NCBI GenBank assembly: GCA_028712505.1
Contig: JAQTQC010000012.1
Span: forward strand, 1-46,374
DNA length: 46,374 bases
Direction: 5' to 3'
Origin: Candidatus Omnitrophota bacterium
Lineage (GTDB): Bacteria > Omnitrophota > Gorgyraeia > Gygaellales > Profunditerraquicolaceae
Numbering within the stretch: the first letter of the stretch is position 1; the number at the start of each line of letters is the position of its first letter. A program made the translations under genes and the position numbers. The notes beneath the pieces are model-generated. The model had not been told where the DNA came from. It saw only the letters and a program-made list of their open reading frames with translations, and searched no databases. This document shows positions 31,966-41,590 of the stretch, piece by piece.

Positions 31966-33546
31966 ATGCATAGAAAAATGATTAGTTTTATAGTGGCCAT
32001 GGTTTGGTTAATTATTAGAGGGAATCTTCTCTTGGCTCAGGATTTTAATTGGGAAGACATAAGTAGGGGTAACTATGAAGCGCAGATATTATTGGTTCAT
32101 CCAGAGGATGATAAGATTATCTTCTTGGGAGTTCCCGGAGGGTTATTAAAGAGCGTGGATGCTGGCGAAAGTTGGCGCAGGGTATTATCTGTAAGGGGTG
32201 GTTCAAGAAATATTAGTGCCATGAAATTTGCGCCTTTTAACCTAAACGTTATTTATGCGGCTACGGATGATGGTTTGTATCGTAGTAAAAATTCAGGAGA
32301 GCGCTGGGAAAGGATTTTTAGGGGGAGAAGCAGCCTGGAGAATAAATGCACCGCAGTATTGAATACATCTAGGGCTATTTTTGCGGGAACAGAGGCAGGA
32401 CTTTTTATAAGCAAGGATGGCGGTCGTAGCTGGGTTAAACAAAGAGGTGAACTTAATAATGTTACCGTGTTTAACATCGATACTAATTTTAAACAGGATA
32501 AAATTGTTTATTTAGCTGCTTCTTGTGGAATATTCAGGACATTGAATTGCGGGGAAAGCTGGGAGAGGATATATATAGATTATTCTCATCAGGATGATGA
32601 GAATCTTTTGGATATTGAGGATGCAGATAAGGAAAGCAGAGTCCCAGAAGTGCATTTTGTGAAGGCAGATATTAATAATGTTGATTGTATATATTTTTCC
32701 GGTACCAGAGGAGTTTACAAGAGCCTGGATCAAGGTAAAACTTGGAATAAATTTGCTGAATACGGCTTATTAAACCGAAATGTAAGGATGCTTTGTTTGC
32801 TAAATGATCAGAGAATACTTGGGCTTACTCAGACAGGAATTTTTCTTTATCAAGATGAGCGTTGGCAAGAAATATCATTTAATTTATCTGCCGGAAGATT
32901 AAGCTATCTTGCTGTGGATAGAAAAGGTTGTATTTATGTGGCAGGGGAAAAGGGTGTATTTAGAACTATCCCTGTTGATTCTAGCGGAGGCTTGGGGCGC
33001 TCTCTACTTCGAGAGTATCTCAAATACGAGCCGGAGATAAGAGGATTGCAGGAGGCGGCAATAAAATACGCTGAGGTAAGTTCTGAGAAAATATCTCAAT
33101 GGAGAAAATTGGCGGCAAGAAAAGCAATTTTACCTGAATTAAATATTGGATTAGATCGTAATTCGACTGACCTATGGCATTGGGAGACCGGTTCTTCCGC
33201 TATCGGCCAAATCGGAGACGACCTATTAAGAAGGGGTAAGGATAGCTTGGATTGGGATGTAACCTTGAGATGGGATTTAGGGGATTTGATTTGGAATGCC
33301 GATCAAACTAGCATTGATGTGCGTTCAAAGCTTATGGTGGAGTTAAGGAACGATATCCTGGATGAAGTAAATAAGCTATATTTTGAGCGCTTGAGAGTAA
33401 AATCCGAATTGGATAGTTTGCCTATTGAAGACAGGAAAAAAAGACTGGATAAGGAATTAAAACTTGAGGAATTAGCTGCTTCCTTGGATTCGTTGACAGC
33501 AGGGTATTATTCGGAACAATTACGGTTGACCATGTCCAAGAAATAA
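31966..33546 (+). CDS. Secreted BNR/Asp-box beta-propeller protein
   Basis: A 526-residue protein with an N-terminal signal (about 1-27, ending LLAQ). It has at least five Asp-box repeats of the form S-x-D-x-G-x-x-W: LLKSVDAGESWRRV, LYRSKNSGERWERI, LFISKDGGRSWVKQ, IFRTLNCGESWERI and VYKSLDQGKTWNKF. These mark sialidase/YCF48/VPS10-like propellers, residues about 30-330. The C-terminal 190 residues are helical and charged, with WDVTLRWDLGDLIWN, which could be a beta or stalk region. The Glu and Arg residues of real sialidases are not evident, so it is likely a binding or assembly protein. AGGAGGT precedes ATG 31966. Confidence 0.75.
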   Translation: MHRKMISFIVAMVWLIIRGNLLLAQDFNWEDISRGNYEAQILLVHPEDDKIIFLGVPGGLLKSVDAGESWRRVLSVRGGSRNISAMKFAPFNLNVIYAATDDGLYRSKNSGERWERIFRGRSSLENKCTAVLNTSRAIFAGTEAGLFISKDGGRSWVKQRGELNNVTVFNIDTNFKQDKIVYLAASCGIFRTLNCGESWERIYIDYSHQDDENLLDIEDADKESRVPEVHFVKADINNVDCIYFSGTRGVYKSLDQGKTWNKFAEYGLLNRNVRMLCLLNDQRILGLTQTGIFLYQDERWQEISFNLSAGRLSYLAVDRKGCIYVAGEKGVFRTIPVDSSGGLGRSLLREYLKYEPEIRGLQEAAIKYAEVSSEKISQWRKLAARKAILPELNIGLDRNSTDLWHWETGSSAIGQIGDDLLRRGKDSLDWDVTLRWDLGDLIWNADQTSIDVRSKLMVELRNDILDEVNKLYFERLRVKSELDSLPIEDRKKRLDKELKLEELAASLDSLTAGYYSEQLRLTMSKK

Positions 33547-33567
33547 CCAAATCCTACCTAAAAAATC

Positions 33568-33596
33568 TTGCAATTTCAGCGTGTTTGTGATAATTT
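33568..33596 (+). promoter_or_regulatory. Candidate promoter of the trxA-pta-ackA operon
   Basis: TTGCAA (33568-33573), a 17-base spacer, TAATTT (33591-33596), with a TGTGATAAT extended -10-like element overlapping. Moderately convincing. Confidence 0.45.
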
Positions 33597-33645
33597 ATTA
33601 CGACCTACCAATTTATTAACCCTTTTATTGTGAAGGAATTCAACT

Positions 33646-33966
33646 ATGAGTACACTGCATTTTACGGATTCTAATTTTAGAAAAGAAGTGTTGGAATCTA
33701 AGCAGCCGGTAATGGTTGATTTTTGGGCTACTTGGTGCGGGCCCTGCAAAATGATCGCTCCTTTTATCGATGAATTAGCCAAGGAGTATGCGGGGAAGAT
33801 GAGAATCGGAAAAATAGATGTAGATTCTAACCCGAAAGTTGCCACTGAATACGGGGTAATGTCGATTCCTACGATCATATTTTTTAAAGATGGCAAGGTT
33901 TTAAACCAGATTGTTGGTGCGGTAAGTAAACTTGATTTGAAACGCAATATAGAAGAAAACATTTAA
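33646..33966 (+). CDS. trxA: Thioredoxin
   Basis: A 106-residue classical thioredoxin that reduces protein disulfides. The active site is Cys31-Gly-Pro-Cys34 in VDFWATWCGPCKMIAPF, with the cis-Pro in VMSIPTIIFFKDG. Length is normal and there is no signal peptide, so it is cytoplasmic. AAGGAATT lies upstream of the ATG. Its stop overlaps the next gene's ATG by one base. A thioredoxin reductase is encoded about 4 kb downstream, so both halves of the system are in the window. Confidence 0.95.
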   Translation: MSTLHFTDSNFRKEVLESKQPVMVDFWATWCGPCKMIAPFIDELAKEYAGKMRIGKIDVDSNPKVATEYGVMSIPTIIFFKDGKVLNQIVGAVSKLDLKRNIEENI

Positions 33967-35054
33967 TGCGTAAAATTTTTATTGCCGCCACTAAGCAGAA
34001 TGACGGTAAAACGACAGTTTCCTTGGGGATAATCAAAAATCTGCAGGAGAGATTCGGCAAAGTTGGTTTTATCAAGCCTATCGGTCAGCGTTATCTCGAA
34101 GAAGAAGGCCTGAAGATTGATGAGGATTCAATCCTTATCGAAGAGGTCTGTGGAATAAAGAGCGGGCTTAAGGATATGAGTCCGATTGCGGTAGAAAAAG
34201 GTTTTACTGAGAAATATATCGCCAAACCGGACAAGAAGAATATCTCTAATCGGATTAAAGACGCTTTCCACAGAATTTCTAAGAATCAGGAATTGGTGGT
34301 AATCGAGGGTACTGGTCATGCTGGGGTAGGGTCTGTTTTTGACCATTCAAACGCTTCGGTAGCCAAGCTTTTAGGCTCGAAAGTAATTATTATTTCCTCC
34401 GGCGGGGTAGGCAGGCCGATTGATGAAATTATCTTAAACAAGGCTCTTTTTGAAAAAGAAGGGGTTAAGGTCTTGGGGGTTATTGTAAACAAAGTTTTAC
34501 CTGATAAATTTGATAAGATAAGCCGTTTGGTGAGAAAAGGGCTGGAGAGGAAAGGGATTGATGTTTTAGGTGTTTTGCCTTTTAACCCAATGCTTGCCCG
34601 GCCTACTTTTGAGCAGATTCTGGAGGAGACGGATTTTCAGGTTCTTTGCGGAAAAGAGTACCTGGAGCGTTCTGTCGCCAAGGTGATTGTCGCGGCAATG
34701 GAGGCGCGCGATGCCGCGCGTTATATCAGCGAAGATAGCCTTATGATTACGCCGGGTGACCGAGAAGATATGATTATCTGTGGCTTAAGTTGTTTCAGAG
34801 ATTCAAACAATAGTAAATTAAAGATTTGTGGCATGATCTTAACCGGGGGAATCACTCCTGAACCGCCAATCATGAATCTTCTGAATAAGGCCCAGATCCC
34901 TGTTTTATTGGCCCAGTCTGATACTTATGATGTGGCTACTTGCGTGCACGATCTGACAGTAAAAATCCGCTCTTGTGATAAGGATAAAGTTGATACAGTA
35001 ATTAAGTTAATCAAGGAAAATATTGATTTTAAGAAAATTTTGAAAGGAATTTAA
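33966..35054 (+). CDS. P-loop/DRTGG protein (phosphotransacetylase N-terminal part)
   Basis: A 362-residue protein resembling the N-terminal half of long phosphotransacetylases. A BioD/CobB-type P-loop domain (IFIAATKQNDGKTTVSLG, VVIEGTGHAGVGSVFD) is followed by a DRTGG domain (about 215-330, CGKEYLERSVAKVIVAAM then ICGMILTGGITPEPP). In long Pta enzymes this part is regulatory; catalysis lies in the C-terminal domain, here encoded by the next gene 2 bases away. The pair therefore looks like a split Pta. The P-loop reads NDGKTT. The protein may modulate the downstream enzyme; that is inference. Confidence 0.8.
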   Translation: MRKIFIAATKQNDGKTTVSLGIIKNLQERFGKVGFIKPIGQRYLEEEGLKIDEDSILIEEVCGIKSGLKDMSPIAVEKGFTEKYIAKPDKKNISNRIKDAFHRISKNQELVVIEGTGHAGVGSVFDHSNASVAKLLGSKVIIISSGGVGRPIDEIILNKALFEKEGVKVLGVIVNKVLPDKFDKISRLVRKGLERKGIDVLGVLPFNPMLARPTFEQILEETDFQVLCGKEYLERSVAKVIVAAMEARDAARYISEDSLMITPGDREDMIICGLSCFRDSNNSKLKICGMILTGGITPEPPIMNLLNKAQIPVLLAQSDTYDVATCVHDLTVKIRSCDKDKVDTVIKLIKENIDFKKILKGI

Positions 35055-35056
35055 AA

Positions 35057-35986
35057 ATGGACGCACTTAACCGAATCCGTAATCTAGCCAAAAGAAAATT
35101 GATGACAATCGTTCTTCCTGAATATGATGATAAGCGTACAATAGAAGCTGTGCGTATTATTGAGCAGGAGAAAATAGCTAAACCCTTGGTTTTAACCCCG
35201 GATGTGATTGATAAGAATATTCTGGACAGCTATATCGGAGAGTATTATAAATTATATCAATCCAAGGATGTTGATCTGGACACGGTAAAGAAGCTTTTTT
35301 CCGATAATCTATACTATGCGGCGATGATGACTCGTCAGGGGAAAGCCGATGGTTTAGTCGCCGGGGCAAACCATACTACTGCTGACGTGGCTCGCGCCTG
35401 TATACGTTGTATCGGTCTGGATGAACGTTTTACCATAGCTTCAAGTTGTTTTATCATGGATTTGCCGGGCAACCAGTATGGAGCGAACGGAACTTTTGTC
35501 TACGCAGATTGCGGGGTTATTCCTGACCCAAATGCCCGTCAGTTGTATTGCATTGCTGTAACTGCTGCAGAGTTGGCGGCTAAAGTTTTGGATATTACTC
35601 CGCGCATAGCATTCTTAAGTTATTCCACGAAAGGATCAGCAAAAACAAAATCCGCTCAAAAAATAGCCGAGGCATTAGATTTGTTAAAACAGCAGGTTCC
35701 GGAATTGTTGGCTGACGGGGAATTGCAGGCGGATGCGGCAATAGTTCCTGAAGTAGCTAAGATAAAATGTCCAAATAGTCCGATTGAAGGAAAAGCTAAT
35801 GTTTTGATTTTTCCTAATCTGGAAGCTGGAAATATCAGCTATAAGCTTTCTCAGCGTCTAAGCGGTTGCCGGGCAATTGGCCCTTTATTTCTTGGTTTAA
35901 ATAAACCGGCAAGCGATTTATCTCGTGGATGTTTTGCGCAGGATATTGTGGATAGCGTGGCAGTTTCAGCAACCCGGGCTCAATAA
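35057..35986 (+). CDS. pta: Phosphate acetyltransferase (catalytic domain)
   Basis: A 309-residue PTA/PTB-family enzyme that converts acetyl-CoA and phosphate to acetyl phosphate. Conserved blocks are VLPEYDDKRTIEAV, MMTRQGKADGLVAGANHTTADV, YADCGVIPDPNARQL, FLSYSTKGSAKTKSAQKIAEA, ELQADAAIVPEVAKIKCPNSPIEGKANVLIFPNLEAGNISYKL and GPLFLGLNKPASDLSRGC. The length matches short, single-domain Pta. It sits between the P-loop/DRTGG gene and ackA with overlaps or 2-base gaps, so the three are one translation unit for acetate formation. Confidence 0.95.
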   Translation: MDALNRIRNLAKRKLMTIVLPEYDDKRTIEAVRIIEQEKIAKPLVLTPDVIDKNILDSYIGEYYKLYQSKDVDLDTVKKLFSDNLYYAAMMTRQGKADGLVAGANHTTADVARACIRCIGLDERFTIASSCFIMDLPGNQYGANGTFVYADCGVIPDPNARQLYCIAVTAAELAAKVLDITPRIAFLSYSTKGSAKTKSAQKIAEALDLLKQQVPELLADGELQADAAIVPEVAKIKCPNSPIEGKANVLIFPNLEAGNISYKLSQRLSGCRAIGPLFLGLNKPASDLSRGCFAQDIVDSVAVSATRAQ

Positions 35987-37065
35987 TGAAGATACTGGTA
36001 ATTAATAGCGGTAGCTCATCGATTAAGTATAAACTTTTTGATATGCCTAAGGAGTCTTTGATTTCGAAAGGCGCTATCGAACATATAGGAGAGAAAGGGT
36101 CAAAATTCAGTGATCATTACTCTGGTTTAAAAACTATACTCGAGGAATTTGGTTCGGTTAAGGCCGTTGGACACCGCGTAGTACATGGCGCGGAGAAATT
36201 CAAGAAACCAGCAATAGTCGATTCCAAGGTTATAAAAGGCATCAGGGAATGCTGTGCTATTGCTCCTTTGCATAATCCGGCGAATTTATCCGGAATACTT
36301 GCCTGCCGGAAACTTTTACCGGGAGTAAAACAGGTAGTTGTTTTTGATACGGCATTTCATCAAACCATTCCTGCTCATGCCCATATATACGGCCTGCCAT
36401 ATGAGTATTATCAGAAACTGAAAGTGAGAAAGTATGGTTTTCATGGCACTAGCCATGAATTTGTTGCCGCAGAGGCCAGTCGTATACTTAAAAAGCCACT
36501 CAATAAGCTGAAGCTGATTAGCTGTCATTTAGGCAATGGTTGTAGTATTACGGCGGTTGACAGGGGAAAATCCGTAGATACAAGCATGGGTTTTACTCCT
36601 TTGGAAGGTTTGGTAATGGGCACCCGCTGTGGCGATGTTGATCCGGCGTTGGTCACTTATATTATGTATAAAAAGAATATTAGTGCTCAGGAAATGGAGC
36701 GCATTTTGAATAAAGAAAGTGGTTTGAAGGGGATATCTGGGGTTAGCAACGATATGCGTTTTCTCGAGCAAGAAGCCCGGAAGGGGAACAATCGCGCCAG
36801 GCTGGCGATAGATATATTTATCTATCGTATTAAGAAGTATATTGGTTCTTACTTGTCGATTTTAGGCGGTCTGGACGCTTTGATATTTACTGCAGGAATC
36901 GGGGAGAACCAAGCGGATGTCAGGGATGATATCTGTCGTGGGTTATTTCAATATCTTAGAAAAAAACCCAGAATATTAGTAATTCCCACAAATGAAGAAC
37001 TGATGATTGCTCGTCAGGCTTATAAATTAATCGCACCCCGCGCCTATGGCACCCAATGTCAATAA
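35986..37065 (+). CDS. ackA: Acetate kinase
   Basis: A 359-residue ASKHA-fold kinase that makes ATP from acetyl phosphate. VINSGSSSIKYKLFD opens the protein; KYGFHGTSHEFVA and DTSMGFTPLEGLVMGTRCGDVDPALV are the substrate and phosphate blocks. SGLKGISG and LIFTAGIGENQADVRDDIC follow. It is about 40 residues shorter than the usual 400, mainly through a shortened N-terminal lobe, but all catalytic blocks are present. Its ATG overlaps the pta stop. Together with pta it gives substrate-level phosphorylation. Confidence 0.95.
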   Translation: MKILVINSGSSSIKYKLFDMPKESLISKGAIEHIGEKGSKFSDHYSGLKTILEEFGSVKAVGHRVVHGAEKFKKPAIVDSKVIKGIRECCAIAPLHNPANLSGILACRKLLPGVKQVVVFDTAFHQTIPAHAHIYGLPYEYYQKLKVRKYGFHGTSHEFVAAEASRILKKPLNKLKLISCHLGNGCSITAVDRGKSVDTSMGFTPLEGLVMGTRCGDVDPALVTYIMYKKNISAQEMERILNKESGLKGISGVSNDMRFLEQEARKGNNRARLAIDIFIYRIKKYIGSYLSILGGLDALIFTAGIGENQADVRDDICRGLFQYLRKKPRILVIPTNEELMIARQAYKLIAPRAYGTQCQ

Positions 37066-37074
37066 AGAATTGCG

Positions 37075-37103
37075 TTGATATGTGTTAAGCTAGGGCGTAT
37101 TAC
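37075..37103 (+). promoter_or_regulatory. Promoter of the panD operon
   Basis: TTGATA (37075-37080), a 17-base spacer, TATTAC (37098-37103). TAAGGAGAGAG then lies just upstream of ATG 37139. Confidence 0.55.
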
Positions 37104-37138
37104 GTGGGCGCACCTGCTTAAGTAAGGAGAGAGATAAA

Positions 37139-37489
37139 ATGTTACGGACTATGTTAAAATCAAAGATCCACCGGGCGACAGTGACCGAAGCTAATCTTTA
37201 TTATGAGGGTAGTATTACCATTGATGCGGATTTAATTAAAGCTGCGGATATGTTGGAATATGAGAAGGTGGAAGTTCTTAATCTAAGCAGCGGCCAGCGT
37301 ATTGAAACTTATGTGATTAAAGGCAAACCGGGAAGTGGAGTGATTTGTTTGAATGGTCCGGCGGCCCGGGGTGCTTGTCCAGGGGATCAGGTGATTATCG
37401 TTTCGTATGTTTTGATCGAGGATGAACTAACAAAGAAAATCAAGCCAAAGGTTATAAAAGTAAATGCCAGAAACCAAATTAAAGATTAA
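37139..37489 (+). CDS. panD: Aspartate 1-decarboxylase proenzyme
   Basis: A 116-residue pyruvoyl enzyme that makes beta-alanine for pantothenate and Co[30 protein letters not shown] is diagnostic. Self-cleavage is expected at Gly24-Ser25, turning Ser25 into the pyruvoyl group. [20 protein letters not shown] is the second block. Length is normal. AAGGAGAGAG precedes the ATG. Its last 26 bases overlap the start of def. No panB or panC gene is seen nearby. Confidence 0.96.
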   Translation: MLRTMLKSKIHRATVTEANLYYEGSITIDADLIKAADMLEYEKVEVLNLSSGQRIETYVIKGKPGSGVICLNGPAARGACPGDQVIIVSYVLIEDELTKKIKPKVIKVNARNQIKD

Positions 37490-37976
37490 TATATTCGGTG
37501 ATTCTGTATTAAGGAAGAAGGCAAAACCGGTTAAAGAGGTTACTGCTGAGTACCGGAAAGTCTTAAGTTTGATGTCTCAATCCATGTATGAACATTCTGG
37601 GATTGGGCTTGCTGCTCCGCAAATTGGAATGAGCGTGCGTTTGATCGTGGTGGATATCGGCGAAGGGCTTTATAAGTTAGTCAATCCTAAAATTGTTAAG
37701 CGCCAGGGTTCTCAAGCTATACAGGAAGGTTGCCTTAGCGTTCCGGGGGCTTCTGTCAAGGTTAAGCGTTCAAGACAGGTTTGGGTTGAAGCATTGGATG
37801 AAAATAATCGTCCATTAAGGCTAGAGGCTAGAGATCTTTTTGCTTGTGTGCTGCAGCATGAGATTGACCATCTGGAAGGTAAACTTATAGTTGATTACGC
37901 GTCTTTTTTGCAAAAATTAAAGATTAGAAAGAAATTGAAGGAACTGAAAAGAGAGTTAAAAACCCGTAAATTGTAA
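37464..37976 (+). CDS. def: Peptide deformylase
   Basis: A 170-residue metalloenzyme that removes the formyl group from new proteins. All three motifs are intact: [10 protein letters not shown] (46-55), EGCLSVPG with metal ligand Cys90, and [11 protein letters not shown] with His132, Glu133 and His136. The N-terminal [16 protein letters not shown] supports the ATG at 37464 even though it overlaps panD by 26 bases. The C-terminus is a short Lys-rich helix. It is followed after 16 bases by trxB. Confidence 0.96.
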   Translation: MPETKLKINIFGDSVLRKKAKPVKEVTAEYRKVLSLMSQSMYEHSGIGLAAPQIGMSVRLIVVDIGEGLYKLVNPKIVKRQGSQAIQEGCLSVPGASVKVKRSRQVWVEALDENNRPLRLEARDLFACVLQHEIDHLEGKLIVDYASFLQKLKIRKKLKELKRELKTRKL

Positions 37977-37992
37977 TTTTAGAGGTTGTTGG

Positions 37993-38907
37993 ATGATCTA
38001 TGATCTGATTATCGTTGGTGCTGGTCCGGCGGGTCTTACTGCTGCTCTTTATGCCGGTCGTAGCAGACTGAATACTTTGATGATTGAAAAAATGGCTCCT
38101 GGCGGTAGGATATTGATGAGCGAGAGCATTGAAAATTACCCCGGTTTTCCTGGCGGGGTAACTACCGTTGAATTGATTGATCGCATGGAGAAACAGGTCA
38201 GGGAATTAGGGGTGAGATTTGAAAGCGATGAAGTGTTGGATTTAGATTGCCTAAAGAAAACAGTCATAACTTCAAGTGCTACATTTGCGGCTAAGGCACT
38301 TATTATTGCCAGCGGTGCGCATCCGCGTAAATTAAATATACCGGGAGAGAAGGAATTTACCGGAAGAGGAGTTTCTTATTGCGCTACCTGTGATGCCCCC
38401 TTTTATAGAGACAAAAATGTAGTGCTTGTAGGCGGAGGGAATGCAGTTGCTGAAGAGGCTATATACCTTAGCCGTTTTGCCAGCTCAGTCAGTGTAATTC
38501 ATCGTCGCCAGGATTTGCGCGCTTCGGCGATATTACAGGAAAAAATGCAGCAGAATAAGAAAATAAAGTTTATCTTAAGCAGTCTGGTTACTGAGGTTAA
38601 AGGAACTAAGAAAGTGGAGGCAATAAGAATTAAGGATTTATCAACCGGTAAAGAAGATGATCTTTGTTGTGATGGTGTTTTTATCTATATTGGTTATGAG
38701 CCGGAGACAACATTCTTAAAAGACAAAATCCAAATGGATGAAGCAGGCTTTATTATTGCGGATGATTCCATGTCTACTTCGGTTGAGGGTGTATTTGCCT
38801 GTGGAGATTGTCGTAAGAAAAGTTTATATCAGGTAATAAATGCTTGTGGCGATGGGGCAGTGGCAGCTGATTCTGCATACAAATTTATTGCGAATAGGAG
38901 TAACTAG
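37993..38907 (+). CDS. trxB: Thioredoxin reductase
   Basis: A 304-residue flavoenzyme with two dinucleotide folds: [19 protein letters not shown] for FAD and VVLVGGGNAVAEEAIYLSRFA for NAD(P)H. The redox pair is Cys130-Ala-Thr-Cys133 in YCATCDAPFY. The C-terminal GVFACGDCRKKSLYQVINACGDGAVAA is the FAD-closing block. HRRQ after SVIH is compatible with NADPH preference. It supplies electrons to the thioredoxin encoded at 33646. pckG starts immediately after its stop. Confidence 0.95.
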   Translation: MIYDLIIVGAGPAGLTAALYAGRSRLNTLMIEKMAPGGRILMSESIENYPGFPGGVTTVELIDRMEKQVRELGVRFESDEVLDLDCLKKTVITSSATFAAKALIIASGAHPRKLNIPGEKEFTGRGVSYCATCDAPFYRDKNVVLVGGGNAVAEEAIYLSRFASSVSVIHRRQDLRASAILQEKMQQNKKIKFILSSLVTEVKGTKKVEAIRIKDLSTGKEDDLCCDGVFIYIGYEPETTFLKDKIQMDEAGFIIADDSMSTSVEGVFACGDCRKKSLYQVINACGDGAVAADSAYKFIANRSN

Positions 38908-40704
38908 ATGGAAAATTTTCCCACGAATAACAAGGGGTTGATTGATTGGGTGAATAAAATGAGCAAGCTTTGCGGACCTAAAGCTATTGTTTGGATCGAC
39001 GGGTCTGAAGAGCAGAGGTTGACCTTGGAAAAAGAATCTGTAACTTCTGGGGAATTGCTGCGTCTAAATAAAGAAAAGCTGCCGGGTTGTTTCTTGCATC
39101 GCACTGCCCATGACGATGTCTCGCGCACAGAACATTTAACCTTTATTTGTACTAAGAAGAAAAGGGATGCTGGGCCAAATAATAATTGGATGTCGCCGAA
39201 TAGGGCCTATCAAAAAGCCAGGACCATATTTAAAGGCGCAATGAGCGGTCGGACTATGTATGTAATTCCGTTTTCCATGGGGCCAGTGGGTTCGCCTTTT
39301 AGTAAGATCGGAGTGGAAATAACCGATTCCCGTTATGTTGTGTTGAATATGTTGATCATGGCTCGCTGCGGTGATGCTGTTTTAAAACAACTAGAGAAAG
39401 GCGATGAATTTACTAAATGCCTGCATTCAAAAGCTCAGTTGGATATCAACAAAAGATTGATTTTGCATTTTCCCGAAGATAATACTATCTGGAGCGTGGG
39501 TAGCGGTTATGGCGGTAATGTACTTTTGGGTAAAAAATGCCTTTCTTTGCGTATCGCCAGCTATGTTGCCAGGAAGGAAAAATGGCTGGCTGAGCATATG
39601 TTGATTATGGGGATCGAAGAACCTAATGGACATGTTGAGTATATTGCTGCAGCTTTTCCTAGTGCTTGCGGGAAAACGAACCTAGCAATGATGGTTCCTC
39701 CTGAAGGGCTTAAACAAAAAGGGTATCGTATTTGGACGCTGGGTGATGATATTGCTTGGATGCGCGTTGATTCCGATGGTTCGCTTTGGGCTGTAAATCC
39801 CGAAACAGGATTCTTTGGGGTTGCCCCTGGCACAAACTCTAAAGCTAATCCGAATATGGTGGAAACAATCAAGAGTAATACCATTTATACCAATGTACTT
39901 TTAAAGCCGGATAATACAGTTTGGTGGGAGGGTGCTGACGGAGAGGTTCCTAGCCAGGGAATAGATTGGAAAGGTAATCCTTGGAAGCCGAATATGAAAG
40001 ATGCTCAAGGGCAGATAATAAAAGGTGCGCAGGCCAATGCCCGGTTTACCGCTCCTATTATTAATTGTCCTTCAGCTTCGTTCAGGTTGGATCAACACCA
40101 TGGGGTGCCGATTTCCGCGATTATTTTCGGTGGCAGGCGACAGCATGTAGCCCCGTTAGTTTATCAATCATTCAACTGGCAGCATGGAGTGTTTGCGGGG
40201 GCGACTATGGGGTCAGAGCTTACTGCTGCCCAGGTGGGTAAAATTGGGCAGGTACGCAGGGATCCTATGGCGATGCTTCCTTTTTGCGGTTACAATATGG
40301 CGGATTATTTTAAACATTGGTTAAATATGGGCAGGCTTATGGCTAAGCCACCAAAGATTTTTCATGTTAATTGGTTTAAAACTGATGAGCATGGTAAGTT
40401 TCTTTGGCCGGGTTTTTGCGAAAACTTAAGGATATTGGAATGGATACTTGACCGTTGTAATAATAAAGTTAATGCCATGGAGACTCCGATTGGTTATTTG
40501 CCGTATCCTTTTGATATCGATATGACCGGGTTAAATCTTGCTCCCGGGGCAATGGAAAAACTATTCAAGGTTGATAAATCCGAGTGGTTGGAAGAAATGA
40601 AAGGGATAAATAAATTTTTCGGAGATTTCAATAAAGATCTACCCAAAGAACTCTGGGATGAATATGAGGGATTAATAGAAAGATTGAAAAGATATGGAAA
40701 ATGA
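38908..40704 (+). CDS. pckG: Phosphoenolpyruvate carboxykinase (GTP)
   Basis: A 598-residue GTP-type PEPCK that interconverts oxaloacetate and PEP. The P-loop [15 protein letters not shown] (Lys256-Thr257) contains the reactive Cys254 typical of GTP enzymes. [25 protein letters not shown], the [17 protein letters not shown] block and [16 protein letters not shown] are diagnostic. It is unlike the ATP-type PckA. In a fermenter it can run either in gluconeogenesis or, in reverse, fix CO2. It abuts trxB and overlaps purC by 11 bases. Confidence 0.96.
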   Translation: MENFPTNNKGLIDWVNKMSKLCGPKAIVWIDGSEEQRLTLEKESVTSGELLRLNKEKLPGCFLHRTAHDDVSRTEHLTFICTKKKRDAGPNNNWMSPNRAYQKARTIFKGAMSGRTMYVIPFSMGPVGSPFSKIGVEITDSRYVVLNMLIMARCGDAVLKQLEKGDEFTKCLHSKAQLDINKRLILHFPEDNTIWSVGSGYGGNVLLGKKCLSLRIASYVARKEKWLAEHMLIMGIEEPNGHVEYIAAAFPSACGKTNLAMMVPPEGLKQKGYRIWTLGDDIAWMRVDSDGSLWAVNPETGFFGVAPGTNSKANPNMVETIKSNTIYTNVLLKPDNTVWWEGADGEVPSQGIDWKGNPWKPNMKDAQGQIIKGAQANARFTAPIINCPSASFRLDQHHGVPISAIIFGGRRQHVAPLVYQSFNWQHGVFAGATMGSELTAAQVGKIGQVRRDPMAMLPFCGYNMADYFKHWLNMGRLMAKPPKIFHVNWFKTDEHGKFLWPGFCENLRILEWILDRCNNKVNAMETPIGYLPYPFDIDMTGLNLAPGAMEKLFKVDKSEWLEEMKGINKFFGDFNKDLPKELWDEYEGLIERLKRYGK

Positions 40705-41587
40705 AGTTTTGTTAAAAACTGAATTTAGGGACCTTAAGCTTTTCCGCAGGGGCAAGGTAAGGGATGTTTATGATTTAGGGGATAAGCTTTTAATCGTTTC
40801 TACTGACCGGATATCCTGTTTTGATGTGATCTTGCCTTCTGGAATACCATCTAAGGGCAAGGTCTTAACCAGCGTATCTACTTTCTGGTTTGATTTTATC
40901 AAAGATATAATACCGCATCATTTGATAACGGCGGATGTGGAGAAGTATCCTTCGGAAGTAAAGAAGTATAAAAAGGATCTAGTTGGCCGTTCGATGCTGG
41001 TGCTCAAAACTAAAGCTTTGCCGGTTGAGTGCGTGGTAAGGGGTTATCTTTCCGGTTCAGGTTGGAAAGAGTATAAACAAGGACAATCAGTTTGTTCAAT
41101 AAAATTACCCGCGGGATTAAAGGAATCAGATAAACTTGACCAACCGATATTTACTCCATCAACTAAGGCGGATGTCGGCCACGATGAGAATGTAAGCCAG
41201 GAATATATCGAAGGGTTTCTTGGCCGGGACATGGCAGAGAAACTGAAAAAGACCAGTATTGAGGTTTACAGCCGGGCAAGGGATTATGCCCTGCAAAAAG
41301 GGATAATTATCGCAGATACAAAATTTGAATTTGGAATCCAGAATAATCAGCTTATCATAATTGATGAAGTGCTTACCCCTGATTCTTCCCGTTTCTGGCC
41401 GCTGGAAGATTATCGACCTGGACAAGCTCAGCCGAGTTTTGATAAACAATTTGTGCGGGATTATCTGGAAACTTTGGTTTGGGATAAAACTCCGCCAGGA
41501 CCTGCTCTGCCCAAAGAAATAATCGCCAGGACTACAGAAAAATACCTGGAAGCCCATCGTAAGCTAACCGGCAAAGAACTTAAATAA
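40694..41587 (+). CDS. purC: SAICAR synthetase
   Basis: A 297-residue purine-pathway ligase that joins CAIR and aspartate using [45 protein letters not shown] is the N-terminal nucleotide block. [29 protein letters not shown] and [16 protein letters not shown] complete the family set. The length matches the longer bacterial/yeast form. Its ATG overlaps the pckG stop region. No other pur gene is in the window, so it is separated from the rest of the pathway. Confidence 0.96.
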   Translation: MENEVLLKTEFRDLKLFRRGKVRDVYDLGDKLLIVSTDRISCFDVILPSGIPSKGKVLTSVSTFWFDFIKDIIPHHLITADVEKYPSEVKKYKKDLVGRSMLVLKTKALPVECVVRGYLSGSGWKEYKQGQSVCSIKLPAGLKESDKLDQPIFTPSTKADVGHDENVSQEYIEGFLGRDMAEKLKKTSIEVYSRARDYALQKGIIIADTKFEFGIQNNQLIIIDEVLTPDSSRFWPLEDYRPGQAQPSFDKQFVRDYLETLVWDKTPPGPALPKEIIARTTEKYLEAHRKLTGKELK

Positions 41588-41590
41588 AAG

